Positions 28,588-37,693 are shown, counted from the first letter of the stretch. The stretch: 51,951 nt of DNA from Bacillus sp. (in: firmicutes) (GCA_012842745.1 DUSF01000062.1:1-51951), one strand, 5' to 3'. Numbers and translations are program-made. Notes: generated by a model from the sequence alone, not told the origin.

Positions 28588-29127
28588 ATGAAAGCAACAG
28601 GTATCGTTCGTCGAATTGATGATTTAGGAAGAGTCGTAATCCCGAAGGAAATAAGAAGAACACTTAGGATTCGGGAAGGAGACCCATTAGAAATTTTTGT
28701 GGATCGAGATGGGGAAGTCATTTTAAAGAAATATTCACCTATTAGTGAACTAAGCGATTTTGCCAAGGAATATGCTGAAGCATTGTATGATAGCCTAGGA
28801 CATATAGTACTAATCACTGATAGGGATTCATTTATTGCCGTTGCCGGTGGTTCGAAGAAGGAATACTTAAACCGTAATATTGGCCAAGTTATTGAAAAAG
28901 CAATGGAGGACCGACAAGTATTTTTAGAAACAGCGGAAAAAGATATTGAGATTATTGACGGTATAGAAGAAAAGGTGTCCTCCTATTGTATTGGACCAAT
29001 CATAGCCAATGGAGACCCAATTGGAGCTGTCTTTATTATGTCTAAAGAAGGTAAACAGATTGGGGAAATTGAAAAAAAGGCAGCTGAAACAGCAGCAAGC
29101 TTTTTAGCTCGTCAAATGGAACAATAA
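28588..29127 (+). CDS. spoVT: SpoVT, stage V sporulation regulator
   Basis: 179 residues. The N-terminal AbrB-type DNA-binding domain (1-50; MKATGIVRRIDDLGRVVIPK) is close to that of AbrB at 9607-9891. The C-terminal half is a GAF-like domain (about 55-179). SpoVT tunes forespore gene expression downstream of sigma-G. It has its own promoter and a terminator after it. Confidence 0.97.
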   Translation: MKATGIVRRIDDLGRVVIPKEIRRTLRIREGDPLEIFVDRDGEVILKKYSPISELSDFAKEYAEALYDSLGHIVLITDRDSFIAVAGGSKKEYLNRNIGQVIEKAMEDRQVFLETAEKDIEIIDGIEEKVSSYCIGPIIANGDPIGAVFIMSKEGKQIGEIEKKAAETAASFLARQMEQ

Positions 29128-29132
29128 TACTT

Positions 29133-29173
29133 AAGGAAGCAGGGGACGGACGGTTCTCTTGCTTCCTTCTTTT
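29133..29173 (+). terminator. spoVT terminator
   Basis: AAGGAAGCAGGGGA pairs with TCTCTTGCTTCCTT (wobble pairs and one mismatch), followed by a T-rich run. The arm GAAGCAGGGGACG recurs at 34950. Confidence 0.85.
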
Positions 29174-29231
29174 ATGCCCTTATATGGTGTATAATACCTT
29201 TTTGGGTAGCTATGTTGAAAGGAAGTGGGCT

Positions 29232-30833
29232 ATGAATAAGCACGGTATTTTAAATGAAAAGCAGATTTTAAAAAGCGCCCTTATTTTAACAATAGCTGGT
29301 GTAATTACAAAAATATTAAGCGCCGCCTACCGCATTCCTTTTCAAAACATAGCTGGTGACATTGGTTTCTATATTTATCAGCAAGTGTATCCTTTTTATG
29401 GGATTGCATTGATTTTATCTACATACGGTTTCCCAGTCGTCATTTCAAAAATAATTGCCGAAGTAAAAGAGCGTAAGGAAAGTGAAGCTAGTCATGTAAT
29501 GGTCGTTTCCTTTGTTTTTCTTTCATTATTCTTTATTGGCTTATTTTTGCTTTTATATACAGGTGCAGAAAAAATTGCTTCCGTAATGGGAGATTTGGAG
29601 TTATCAATACCGTTAAAAGTTGTTTCGTTTTCTTTATTATTCATACCAATTTTATCCGTCTTAAGGGGGTTTTTCCAAGGTCATCATAATATGACACCGA
29701 CCGCGATTTCGCAAATTGGTGAACAAACGATTCGAGTTACGACAATCTTACTGGTTACTTATTTTCTACTATCAAAGGGATATTCTAGTTATATAGGTGG
29801 AGCTGGTGCCGTTTTTGGGTCAATTATAGGTGGTTTTTGTTCCACGCTTATTCTTCTCCTTTTTTGGATAAAAATGAATAAAGGTAATTGGAGCAGCGTT
29901 CCTAAATTATTGCCGTGGAAAAGTAGCTTTATAATGGTTAAAGCCATAGTGGTGCAGGGCTTTACTATATGCATTAGCAGCTTGTTTTTAATTCTTTTGC
30001 AATTGGTTGACGCGATGACATTATACTCACAGTTGCTAGAGAGCGGGAACTTTTCAATCACAGCGGCAAAAGTGGCGAAGGGTATATTTGACCGTGGACA
30101 GCCGCTTGTTCAATTAGGCACGGTTGTTGCCACATCATTATCATTGACGCTTGTTCCCCTTATTTCAAGCGCAAAGGCAAGAAATGATTTTCAATATATT
30201 AAGGAAAACGTGCATTTGTCCATCCGCATTAGTATCGTCGTTGGACTTGGGGCAGCGCTTGGTTTAATTGCTATTATAAAACCAACAAATTATATGCTAT
30301 TTACGAATATGGATGGCTCATCGGTATTAGCTATTTTAGCTGTTACGATTCTTTTCAGCTCGATAACGATGACAGCAGCGGCGATTATTCAAGGACTTGG
30401 AAAACCATTTGCCCCTGCTATTTATGTGTTGATTAGTGTATTTTGTAAAATTATTTTTAACTATTTGCTTATTCCTTCTTTTGGAACGACAGGAGCAGCA
30501 TTTGCCACGGTCATTGCTTATATAGTAGCTACTGTTTTACATATACGTTTGTTGGCAAATATGCTTCATTTGCAGTTCTTTTCAAGCTATATAAAGAAAT
30601 CGTTGTTTGCCGGATTATGTATGGTCTTTTGTTTGTATAGCTATCAATTTTTGTTGACTCAGTTTTTTACTGCCTTTCAGGAAGGCAGCCGAATAGTAGC
30701 AACATTCCAATCGTTTTCGGCGGTGATCCTCGGAGGAATTATATATTTATTTTTAATTGTTAAAACAAATATTTTTTCTGAACAAGAGTTGCGTGCACTT
30801 CCGTTTGGAGAAAAATTAACGAAAGTAATGTAA
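29232..30833 (+). CDS. yabM: SpoVB/YabM-family polysaccharide (lipid II-type) flippase
   Basis: 533 residues with about 14 hydrophobic segments, of the MOP/MATE superfamily polysaccharide-transport group. Segments such as YRIPFQNIAGDIGFYIYQQ, YGFPVVISKI and FFQGHHNMTPTAISQI are typical of SpoVB-like proteins. These carry undecaprenyl-linked cell-wall or spore-cortex precursors across the membrane. The position between spoVT and yabN corresponds to B. subtilis yabM rather than spoVB itself. The ATG at 29232 follows AAAGGAAGTGGG. Confidence 0.88.
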   Translation: MNKHGILNEKQILKSALILTIAGVITKILSAAYRIPFQNIAGDIGFYIYQQVYPFYGIALILSTYGFPVVISKIIAEVKERKESEASHVMVVSFVFLSLFFIGLFLLLYTGAEKIASVMGDLELSIPLKVVSFSLLFIPILSVLRGFFQGHHNMTPTAISQIGEQTIRVTTILLVTYFLLSKGYSSYIGGAGAVFGSIIGGFCSTLILLLFWIKMNKGNWSSVPKLLPWKSSFIMVKAIVVQGFTICISSLFLILLQLVDAMTLYSQLLESGNFSITAAKVAKGIFDRGQPLVQLGTVVATSLSLTLVPLISSAKARNDFQYIKENVHLSIRISIVVGLGAALGLIAIIKPTNYMLFTNMDGSSVLAILAVTILFSSITMTAAAIIQGLGKPFAPAIYVLISVFCKIIFNYLLIPSFGTTGAAFATVIAYIVATVLHIRLLANMLHLQFFSSYIKKSLFAGLCMVFCLYSYQFLLTQFFTAFQEGSRIVATFQSFSAVILGGIIYLFLIVKTNIFSEQELRALPFGEKLTKVM

Positions 30834-30850
30834 AGGGGGAATGATTTACG

Positions 30851-32317
30851 ATGGTGAATAAAATAACTGTGCTTGGCCTTGGTGCTGGAGACATTGAACA
30901 GTTGCCAATCGGTATTTACCGTAAGTTAAAAGAGGCCGATTGTTTGTTTTTGCGAACAAAGGAACATCCAGTTGTGAATGAGCTAGTGAAGGAAGGCCTT
31001 ACCTTTCAATCATTTGATGAAATATACGAGAAAAATGAACAATTTGAAGATGTTTATGAGCAAATTGTTGGGATTTTAGTACAGAAGGTAAAGGAAGCTT
31101 CTATTATCTATGCTGTTCCTGGTCATCCACTTGTAGCTGAAAAGACGGTGAAAATGCTGCTAGAGTGTGCGGTTGATGAAGAATTTGAGGTTAAAATTGA
31201 AGGCGGTCAAAGCTTTTTCGATGCGATGTTTGCGGCATTGGAAATTGACCCAGTAGAAGGGTTTCAATTTTTGGATGGAACAGATCTTCATGAAAGTGAT
31301 TTACAGCTTAGGCAGCATATGATTATTGGGCAAGTATATGATAGTTTCATCGCTTCTGAAGTTAAGCTAACGTTAATGGAACGGTTGCCGGATGATTATG
31401 AGGTTGTCATTGTTACTGCAGCGGGAAGTAAGAATGAAATACTTAAGCGAATTTCATTGTATGAGTTGGACCGTGAAGCTGAATTAAGTAATTTAACAAG
31501 CGTTTATGTTCCGCCTGTCCGTGATGAGGAGCTGTTATATGGAGAGTTTCAATCATTGCGTGCGGTAATCGCAGCTTTAAGGGGACCGAATGGCTGCCCG
31601 TGGGACCGTGAGCAGACGCATGAATCGCTGAAAAAATATTTAGTTGAAGAAACGTATGAAGTGTTAGATGCTATTGATCATGGCGACGATGATTTGCTCA
31701 TTGAAGAATTGGGAGATGTTCTTTTGCAAGTGCTGCTTCACGCGCAGATTGGTGAAGATGATGGCTACTTCACAATTAACGATGTCATTCGTGCGATTAC
31801 CGAAAAAATGATTAGAAGACATCCGCATGTTTTTGGTGATGTATCTGTTCATTCGGCAGCTGATGTCATGCGAAATTGGGAAGAAATAAAGCGGACGGAG
31901 AAAAAGGCAGAGGAACAAAACGAATCAATTTTAGACGGTATTCCAAAAGAACTGCCAAGCCTTTACAGAGCCTATGAACTTCAGAAAAAAGCCGCAAAAG
32001 TTGGCTTTGACTGGGAGGAAATTGGGCCGATGTGGGCGAAAGTAAAAGAGGAGCTTGCTGAATTTCAAAATGAAGCAGCAGCCGGTAATAAAGAAAAGCT
32101 TGAAAAGGAATTCGGTGATATTATTTTTGCACTTGTGAATATTGCTCGCTTTTATAAAATTGATCCAGAAGAAGGTTTGCGGGCAACAAATTTTAAATTT
32201 TATAATCGTTTTCGTTTTATTGAGGAGACAGTTAAACAAAAAGGTTATGATATTACAACGATGTCGCTTGAAGAGTTAGATGCCATATGGGAAGTGGCAA
32301 AGAAGCATCATCTTTAA
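30851..32317 (+). CDS. yabN: YabN, tetrapyrrole methylase-like / MazG fusion
   Basis: 488 residues. The N-terminal 225 or so adopt the SAM-dependent tetrapyrrole-methylase fold (GLGAGDIEQLPIGIYRKL, AVPGHPLVAE). The C-terminal part holds MazG pyrophosphohydrolase domains with the metal-binding EExxE/ExxD pattern in LVEETYEVLDAI and EELGDVLLQVLLH, and a second, weaker copy around residues 400-450. MazG proteins clear aberrant nucleoside triphosphates. The fusion is normal for Bacillus. rqcP follows after 30 bp. Confidence 0.93.
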   Translation: MVNKITVLGLGAGDIEQLPIGIYRKLKEADCLFLRTKEHPVVNELVKEGLTFQSFDEIYEKNEQFEDVYEQIVGILVQKVKEASIIYAVPGHPLVAEKTVKMLLECAVDEEFEVKIEGGQSFFDAMFAALEIDPVEGFQFLDGTDLHESDLQLRQHMIIGQVYDSFIASEVKLTLMERLPDDYEVVIVTAAGSKNEILKRISLYELDREAELSNLTSVYVPPVRDEELLYGEFQSLRAVIAALRGPNGCPWDREQTHESLKKYLVEETYEVLDAIDHGDDDLLIEELGDVLLQVLLHAQIGEDDGYFTINDVIRAITEKMIRRHPHVFGDVSVHSAADVMRNWEEIKRTEKKAEEQNESILDGIPKELPSLYRAYELQKKAAKVGFDWEEIGPMWAKVKEELAEFQNEAAAGNKEKLEKEFGDIIFALVNIARFYKIDPEEGLRATNFKFYNRFRFIEETVKQKGYDITTMSLEELDAIWEVAKKHHL

Positions 32318-32347
32318 ATATTTTCAAAAAAAAGGGTGAGTTTTGGC

Positions 32348-32614
32348 ATGGAAATGCGCTTAGATAAGTTTTTAAAAGTTTCAAGACTAATAAAACGAAG
32401 AACATTGGCAAAGGAAGTTGCTGACCAAGGAAGAATCTCGATTAATGGAAATCAAGCAAAAGCAAGTTCAACCGTTAAAGTTGGCGATGAGTTGGCAATT
32501 AAATTTGGCCAAAAGCTAGTCACTGTGAAAATTGAAGCGATTAAAGATACGACAAAAAAAGAAGAAGCCGCATCGATGTACACAGTTTTGAAGGAAGACC
32601 ACTCCGTTTTTTAG
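32348..32614 (+). CDS. rqcP: RqcP (YabO), S4-domain ribosome quality-control factor
   Basis: 88 residues, essentially one S4 RNA-binding domain ([33 protein letters not shown]). RqcP stabilises P-site tRNA on 50S subunits while RqcH adds alanine tails. The ATG at 32348 has GGGTGAG 8 bp before it; a second ATG two codons later corresponds to the B. subtilis start. The last codons lie within the terminator stem. Confidence 0.93.
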   Translation: MEMRLDKFLKVSRLIKRRTLAKEVADQGRISINGNQAKASSTVKVGDELAIKFGQKLVTVKIEAIKDTTKKEEAASMYTVLKEDHSVF

Positions 32615-32630
32615 GGTGGTTTTTCTTTTT
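32598..32630 (+). terminator. rqcP terminator
   Basis: ACCACTCC pairs with GGGTGGT (one G-U) and a T-rich run follows. It overlaps the end of the coding region. Confidence 0.75.
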
Positions 32631-32654
32631 TGCCTATAAAAGTAATGCTTGGTC

Positions 32655-32680
32655 TAAATTGTTTTTTTCTATCATATAGT
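32655..32680 (+). promoter_or_regulatory. Candidate sigma-E promoter of yabP
   Basis: CATATAGT (32673-32680) is close to the sigma-E -10 (CATAYAHT), with TAAATT (32655-32660) as a weak -35 twelve bases upstream. yabP and yabQ are sigma-E genes in B. subtilis. Confidence 0.5.
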
Positions 32681-32768
32681 TGAATAGAGGACTTGTGCGT
32701 CTAGCGAAAAGGTCCAAAAGTCCCTTTACAATTACTATTCATTACATTTACTATAGGAGGACAAAGTG

Positions 32769-33074
32769 ATGGATCATTATTATGATATGGGAAATTCAAA
32801 TAAGGGAACGACTCCCCAGCATGATGTCGTTATGAGAGGTAGAAGGACATTAGAAATATCGGGTGTAAAGCAAGTAGAAAGCTTTGATAATGAGGAATTT
32901 CTGTTAGAAACCGTTATGGGCTTTTTAGTGATTCGCGGCGAAAACCTACAGATGAAAAATCTTGATGTTGATAAAGGTGTTGTATCTATTAAAGGAAAGG
33001 TCTCTGCGTTTTCCTATATTGATGACCACCATGGGGAGAAAGCTAAAGGATTCTTTAGCAAGTTATTCAAATGA
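32769..33074 (+). CDS. yabP: YabP sporulation protein
   Basis: 101 residues matching YabP (HDVVMRGRRTLEISGVKQVE, GFLVIRGENLQMKNLDVDKG). It belongs to a small YabP/YqfC family made in the mother cell and needed for spore formation. No catalytic motif is seen. AGGAGG lies 8 bp before the ATG. The stop overlaps the yabQ start (ATGA). Confidence 0.92.
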   Translation: MDHYYDMGNSNKGTTPQHDVVMRGRRTLEISGVKQVESFDNEEFLLETVMGFLVIRGENLQMKNLDVDKGVVSIKGKVSAFSYIDDHHGEKAKGFFSKLFK

Positions 33075-33661
33075 GTTTAACAATCCAGTTCAATACGATG
33101 ATTGCCATGATTATAATGGGTGCATGGTTAGGGGCTGCACTTGATACATATGGTCGCTTCTTAAAGCGACCTAAGCGAGCCTCATGGTTCCTGTTTGTTA
33201 ATGATATTTTGTTCTGGGTTGTACAGGCCTTGCTCTTTTTTTATGTACTTTTACATGTAAATGAGGGACAGCTTCGCTTTTATATAATTCTCGCAATTTT
33301 ATGCGGATTTGCTGCTTATCAAAGCCTATTGAAAAATATATATGTAAAGCTATTAGAGTCTGTTATTAAAGCTTCCATTTGGACGTATCAGTTTATTCAT
33401 CGAATCATTATTAATTTAATTGTACGTCCAGTCAAAATGTTAATTCAATTTTTATTAGTAACCATTATTTTTTTAGGAAATGTCATTGTTAAAATACTAA
33501 AGCTCGTATTTTTCATTATATATACGCCAATAAAATGGGTTTTTCAAATTTTGTGGCGATTTATGCCGCAAAAGTTCACAATATTTTTAAGAAGAATAGC
33601 AGGGTTTTTTATTAGAAGGAAGAATAATATAGTAAAATGGTGGAAGAGTTTCCGAAATTAG
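33071..33661 (+). CDS. yabQ: YabQ sporulation membrane protein
   Basis: 196 residues, very hydrophobic, with four to five likely membrane segments (near 5-25, 38-58, 65-85 and 125-155). YabQ is a mother-cell membrane protein required for cortex formation; its mechanism is unknown. The C-terminus is basic. It overlaps yabP by four bases and is followed closely by divIC. Confidence 0.9.
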   Translation: MSLTIQFNTMIAMIIMGAWLGAALDTYGRFLKRPKRASWFLFVNDILFWVVQALLFFYVLLHVNEGQLRFYIILAILCGFAAYQSLLKNIYVKLLESVIKASIWTYQFIHRIIINLIVRPVKMLIQFLLVTIIFLGNVIVKILKLVFFIIYTPIKWVFQILWRFMPQKFTIFLRRIAGFFIRRKNNIVKWWKSFRN

Positions 33662-33675
33662 GGAGGGCAGTTGTG

Positions 33676-34062
33676 ATGGAACCACTGCGAAGTCGTAAAA
33701 TAACTACACTTCATTCCAATTACATAGATGAGCAAAAAGAACAGCAGCAAGAACTTAAGAGAAAGCGACGTGGTCTTTATCGCAGGTTAACAGTAATGGG
33801 GGTCATTGCTGTTGCTGCTTGTTATATCATCAGTTCCATTCTGCTTTCACAAACAGATGTTTTACAGAAAAAGGTTGAGGAAAAAATAGAGTTTGAAAAA
33901 AAATATGCTAATTTAAAGAAACAAGAGAAAAATCTCCGCGCGGAAAAGGTGAAGCTAAATGATAATGAATATGTTGCAAAGCTAGCGCGAAGTGAATATT
34001 TTCTATCAGAAGAAGGAGAAATCATTTTCAAGCTACCAAATGATAAAGAGTCATCATATTGA
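33676..34062 (+). CDS. divIC: DivIC cell-division protein
   Basis: 128 residues of the FtsB/DivIC family: a short cytoplasmic N-terminus, one membrane segment (about 38-58, GVIAVAACYIISSILL) and an extracytoplasmic coiled coil (about 60-100). It forms the DivIB-FtsL-DivIC complex of the septum. The ATG at 33676 follows GGGAGGG by 8 bp; longer in-frame starts overlap yabQ and lack a ribosome-binding site. Confidence 0.93.
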   Translation: MEPLRSRKITTLHSNYIDEQKEQQQELKRKRRGLYRRLTVMGVIAVAACYIISSILLSQTDVLQKKVEEKIEFEKKYANLKKQEKNLRAEKVKLNDNEYVAKLARSEYFLSEEGEIIFKLPNDKESSY

Positions 34063-34087
34063 CCGTCTTTTTTTGATTTAGTATAAT
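34059..34087 (+). promoter_or_regulatory. Sigma-A promoter of yabR
   Basis: TTGACC (34059-34064), a 17-bp spacer and TATAAT (34082-34087). The -35 overlaps the divIC stop codon. Confidence 0.85.
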
Positions 34088-34132
34088 GATAACAAAATGA
34101 TTTTTAACAATTCAAGGAGGAGCATTTTTTTT

Positions 34133-34576
34133 ATGTCAATTGAAGTGGGCAGCAAGTTACAAGGAAAGGTAACAGGAATCACCAATTTTGGCGCGTTTGT
34201 AGAGCTGCCAGAGGGTTCAACAGGTCTTGTTCATATTAGTGAAGTTGCTGATAATTATGTGAAAGATATAAATGAGTTCTTAAAAGTTGGCGACGAGGTA
34301 ATGGTCAAAGTTTTAAATGTTGAGAAGGACGGTAAAATTGGATTATCAATCAAAAAGGCAAAAGAACAAGAGGAAACAGTTGCTTCTGAACGGCCACAAC
34401 GTCAGCAACGCCCGCAGCGTTCACGAAATTCAAAGCCTGATAAGCGCAGTGGTGGAACTGTCGAGAATTTTGAATCAAAAATGTCTCGCTTCTTAAAGGA
34501 TAGTGAAGATCGCTTAGCATCATTGAAGCGCCACACAGAATCAAAACGCGGCGGCCGTGGCGCGAGAAGAGGATAG
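34133..34576 (+). CDS. yabR: YabR, S1-domain RNA-binding protein
   Basis: 147 residues. Residues 1-75 form an S1 domain (GSKLQGKVTGITNFGAFVEL, GLVHISEVADNYVKD, VMVKVLNV). The rest is a basic, Arg/Gln/Ser-rich tail. Related general stress proteins of the YabR/YugI type associate with ribosomes. The ATG at 34133 has AAGGAGGAG upstream with a T-rich spacer of about 10 bp. It is preceded by its own promoter. Confidence 0.92.
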   Translation: MSIEVGSKLQGKVTGITNFGAFVELPEGSTGLVHISEVADNYVKDINEFLKVGDEVMVKVLNVEKDGKIGLSIKKAKEQEETVASERPQRQQRPQRSRNSKPDKRSGGTVENFESKMSRFLKDSEDRLASLKRHTESKRGGRGARRG

Positions 34577-34643
34577 AACGACGGAGTACTAGCACTTGCT
34601 ATTAATTTTTAAAGCAAGTTTATATACAAATAATGGAAAGGCA

Positions 34644-34672
34644 AGCACCCAGTTTGGGTGCTTTAATTTTTT
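34644..34672 (+). terminator. Terminator after yabR
   Basis: AGCACCCA pairs with TGGGTGCT around GTT, followed by a T-rich tail. It lies 67 bp after the stop codon. Confidence 0.85.
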
Positions 34673-34760
34673 TGCTGTTTTTAGTATTTTGTTTTGGTAC
34701 CTGCATATGATAGTAGAGATTAGGAAGTTATAATAACTTTTATTCAAGGGGGATATGATT

Positions 34761-34940
34761 GTGTGGGTTTTAACGCAATATGCACAAGACAGCATTAAAA
34801 TGTTCGAGTTTGAAAATAAGGAAGAGGCGAGGAAAGAGTACGAAAAAATGGGAGGAAACAAAGTTCTTTCTGAAGTAATTTATTTTACGGATTTTGCAGA
34901 GGCGGATCTTATGAAAGAGCAACAATTATCATTTTCCTGA
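34761..34940 (+). CDS. Small conserved-type protein of unknown function
   Basis: 59 residues: MWVLTQY leads to a two-strand hairpin (SIKMFEFENKEEARKEYEKM) and ends in EVIYFTDF. I do not recognise a named family; the layout recalls small WVLT-type uncharacterised Bacillus proteins. GTG at 34761 is chosen because AAGGGGG is 8 bp before it, whereas the in-frame ATG at 34755 would leave only 2 bp. It is flanked by terminators on both sides. In B. subtilis the yabR-spoIIE gap holds two tRNA genes instead. Confidence 0.65.
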   Translation: MWVLTQYAQDSIKMFEFENKEEARKEYEKMGGNKVLSEVIYFTDFAEADLMKEQQLSFS

Positions 34941-34947
34941 AATTGAA

Positions 34948-34984
34948 GGAAGCAGGGGACGATTCCCCCTGCTTCCTTTCTTTT
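34948..34984 (+). terminator. Terminator before the spoIIE regulatory region
   Basis: AGGAAGCAGGGG pairs with CCCCTGCTTCCT (one bulged C), with a T-rich tail. Its 5' arm shares GAAGCAGGGGACG with the spoVT terminator. Confidence 0.9.
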
Positions 34985-35133
34985 CGCTAAATTCGACTAC
35001 AGCAAATAGACAATTTTAATACTATGTTTATGTTGTTTCAAATTTTTATAGACGACAATACACATTTTCCAACAAAACACGTAAGGAATTGCAATGAAGC
35101 GGGTTACTTTTTTGACAAGCGAACATAAAAATG

Positions 35134-35199
35134 AGTCGAATAGTTTTTCTGCACTACCCTGATGATTTGACAAAAAAATAAAAATCACTGTGGTTTAAT
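35134..35199 (+). promoter_or_regulatory. Spo0A-dependent promoter of spoIIE
   Basis: TTGACA (35167-35172) and TTTAAT (35194-35199) are separated by 21 bp, too long for normal sigma-A use but the same unusual spacing as B. subtilis spoIIE. Spo0A-box-like sites AGTCGAA (35134-35140) and TGACAAA (35168-35174, overlapping the -35) each differ from TGNCGAA at one base. Confidence 0.7.
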
Positions 35200-35236
35200 A
35201 GGAGACAATTATTTCTAGTCAGGGGAGTGTATTGAA

Positions 35237-37693
35237 ATGCAAAAAGTAGAAAGGGAGTTGATTTTTCAGCCGCAAACCCGGGGGACAATGGAAGGTTGGT
35301 TGGACCGTTTAGGAACAAAGCTGGAACATCTTTTCATTAAAAAGGGTTTACTACTAGTAATTGTCGGCTTTTTACTTGGACGAGCATTAATTTTAGCGAA
35401 AATAGCGCCATTTGCATTGCCGTATTTTGCAGCTGTCTTTTTAATGAGAAGGGGAAAAACGGGACAAGCTGCAATTGCTGTCGTTCTTGGTGCATTATCA
35501 ACATCGATTCCTAGCGGCGGTTTTACATTTGCTTCTATTGGGGCGTTTTTTATTTTTTACATTATTTTCTCAAAAATAAGCTCTAATCAAGTAAAGCTGC
35601 TTCCAACAATTGTTTTTGTTGCCAGTTTGGCAACAAGGCTGTTATTAACATATGTATTAAATCATGAGCTTTTCTACTACGATGTCATGATGGGCTTCGT
35701 AGAAGCGGGTTTAAGCTTTATTTTGACATTAATTTTTATTCAAAGTGTACCTTTAATAACAGCACGACGCAGGAAACAAGCTTTAAAGAATGAGGAAATC
35801 ATTTGTTTAATCATTCTTTTGGCTTCTGTTTTAACAGGTACGATTGGTTGGTCTATTTATGATATTTCGGTTGAACATGTTTTATCAAGATATTTAGTGT
35901 TGTTATTCGCTTTTACTGGTGGGGCTGCGATTGGTTCTACTGTTGGTGTCGTCACTGGTTTAATTTTAAGCTTGGCGAATGTTGCTAGCCTTTATCAAAT
36001 GAGTTTACTAGCCTTTTCCGGCCTTTTAGGTGGCCTTCTAAAGGATGGAAAAAAGATTGGTGTCGGAATCGGCTTGTTGATCGGAACATTATTAATTGGT
36101 TTATATGGGGAAGGCACAACAGATCTTTTGCCTACGATAATGGAGTCTTGTATGGCGATGGTGCTATTCTTTTTAACGCCGCGGCAAGTGTTCGTGAAGA
36201 TTGCTAAGTTTATTCCTGGTACGGAGGAGCATGCACAGGAACAACAGCAATATATGCGAAAAATTAGGGATGTAACCGCTAAACGTGTTGAACAATTTTC
36301 AAATTTGTTTCAAGCACTTTCGAATAGCTTTAATTACCATGGGCTAGTTAGGAATGAAGATGATGATCATCGTGAGATTGATTATTTCCTAAGCAATGTT
36401 ACCGAAAAAACTTGCCAAACTTGTTTTCGAAAAGCAAAATGCTGGGAAGACAACTTTACTACAACATATGATTATATGGTTGCGATTATGCATGATTGTG
36501 AAAAAAATGGTACGAAAACTTCAAATCGTTTATTGCAAAGAGACTGGGACAAGCATTGTGTCAAAGGTGCAAAGGTTTATGAGGAAATTAAGCAAGAGTT
36601 ATCTTTTTACCACGCCAACCAAAGGCTAAAAAAGCAAGTAAAGGAAAGCAGGAAATTAGTAGCGGACCAACTATTAGGTGTCTCACAAGTGATGGATGAT
36701 TTTGCAAAAGAGATTCAAAGGGAACGGGAAAATCACCAACACCAAGAGGAGCAAATTGTCGAAGCCTTGGCTGGAATGGGCATTGAACTTGGACAAATTG
36801 ATATATATAGCTTAAAGTTTGGCAATGTAGATATTGAATTAAGTATTCCATATTGCCATGGCACTGGTGAAGCTGAAAAGGTGATTGCCCCAATGTTATC
36901 CGATATATTAGGAGAAACAATTGTTGTACGAAAAGAAGAATGTGCCCCATTTCCACAAGGGTTTTGTCAAGTAGCGTTAGGTTCATCAAAAGCGTTTATT
37001 GTAGAAACCGGTGTGGCCCATGCAGCTAAAGGTGGGGCATTTGTATCAGGAGATTGTTATTCAACGATTGAATTAGGAGCAGGCAAATATGCTATCGCGA
37101 TAAGTGATGGAATGGGTAATGGCGAGAGGGCTTTTTTGGAGAGCAATGAAACGATTGTGTTGCTCCGAAAGATTTTGCAGTCTGGCATTGAAGAAAAAGT
37201 AGCCATTAAGTCTGTAAATTCAGTTTTATCACTACGGACAACAGATGAAATTTTCTCAACATTAGATTTGGCGATGATTGACCTCCAGGATGCCAATGTA
37301 AAATTTCTTAAAATCGGCTCAGCGCCGAGCTTTATTAAAAGAGGAGATATTGTTAAAAAAATTGAAGCAAGCAATTTGCCAATTGGCATTATTCAAGATT
37401 TCGAGGTAGATGTTGTTAGTGATCAGTTGAAATCTGGTGATTTATTAGTGATGATGAGCGATGGTGTGTTTGAAGGGCCATCACATGTGGAAAACTACGA
37501 TGTTTGGATGAAAAGAAAGTTGAAGGAAATTGCAACAGATGATCCACAGGCCATTGCTGATATTTTATTGGAGGAGGTTATCCGCACGAGCGGGCAAATT
37601 AAAGATGATATGACCGTCATTGTAGCGAAAGTGAAGCATAATATCCCAAAATGGGCTTCTATTCCGGTGTATTCTAGTAAAAAGGCACTATAG
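35237..37693 (+). CDS. spoIIE: SpoIIE protein serine phosphatase
   Basis: 818 residues, close to the usual 827. The N-terminal third holds about ten membrane segments (roughly 35-320). A central FtsZ-interacting region follows (with a Cys cluster CQTCFRKAKCW near 400). The C-terminal PP2C domain (about 590-810) has metal-binding aspartates in SGDCYSTIEL, ISDGMGNGERA and MSDGVFEG, and KDDMTVIVAK at the end. SpoIIE dephosphorylates SpoIIAA in the forespore, releasing sigma-F, and helps move FtsZ to the pole. AGGGGAG lies 9 bp before the ATG. Confidence 0.97.
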   Translation: MQKVERELIFQPQTRGTMEGWLDRLGTKLEHLFIKKGLLLVIVGFLLGRALILAKIAPFALPYFAAVFLMRRGKTGQAAIAVVLGALSTSIPSGGFTFASIGAFFIFYIIFSKISSNQVKLLPTIVFVASLATRLLLTYVLNHELFYYDVMMGFVEAGLSFILTLIFIQSVPLITARRRKQALKNEEIICLIILLASVLTGTIGWSIYDISVEHVLSRYLVLLFAFTGGAAIGSTVGVVTGLILSLANVASLYQMSLLAFSGLLGGLLKDGKKIGVGIGLLIGTLLIGLYGEGTTDLLPTIMESCMAMVLFFLTPRQVFVKIAKFIPGTEEHAQEQQQYMRKIRDVTAKRVEQFSNLFQALSNSFNYHGLVRNEDDDHREIDYFLSNVTEKTCQTCFRKAKCWEDNFTTTYDYMVAIMHDCEKNGTKTSNRLLQRDWDKHCVKGAKVYEEIKQELSFYHANQRLKKQVKESRKLVADQLLGVSQVMDDFAKEIQRERENHQHQEEQIVEALAGMGIELGQIDIYSLKFGNVDIELSIPYCHGTGEAEKVIAPMLSDILGETIVVRKEECAPFPQGFCQVALGSSKAFIVETGVAHAAKGGAFVSGDCYSTIELGAGKYAIAISDGMGNGERAFLESNETIVLLRKILQSGIEEKVAIKSVNSVLSLRTTDEIFSTLDLAMIDLQDANVKFLKIGSAPSFIKRGDIVKKIEASNLPIGIIQDFEVDVVSDQLKSGDLLVMMSDGVFEGPSHVENYDVWMKRKLKEIATDDPQAIADILLEEVIRTSGQIKDDMTVIVAKVKHNIPKWASIPVYSSKKAL

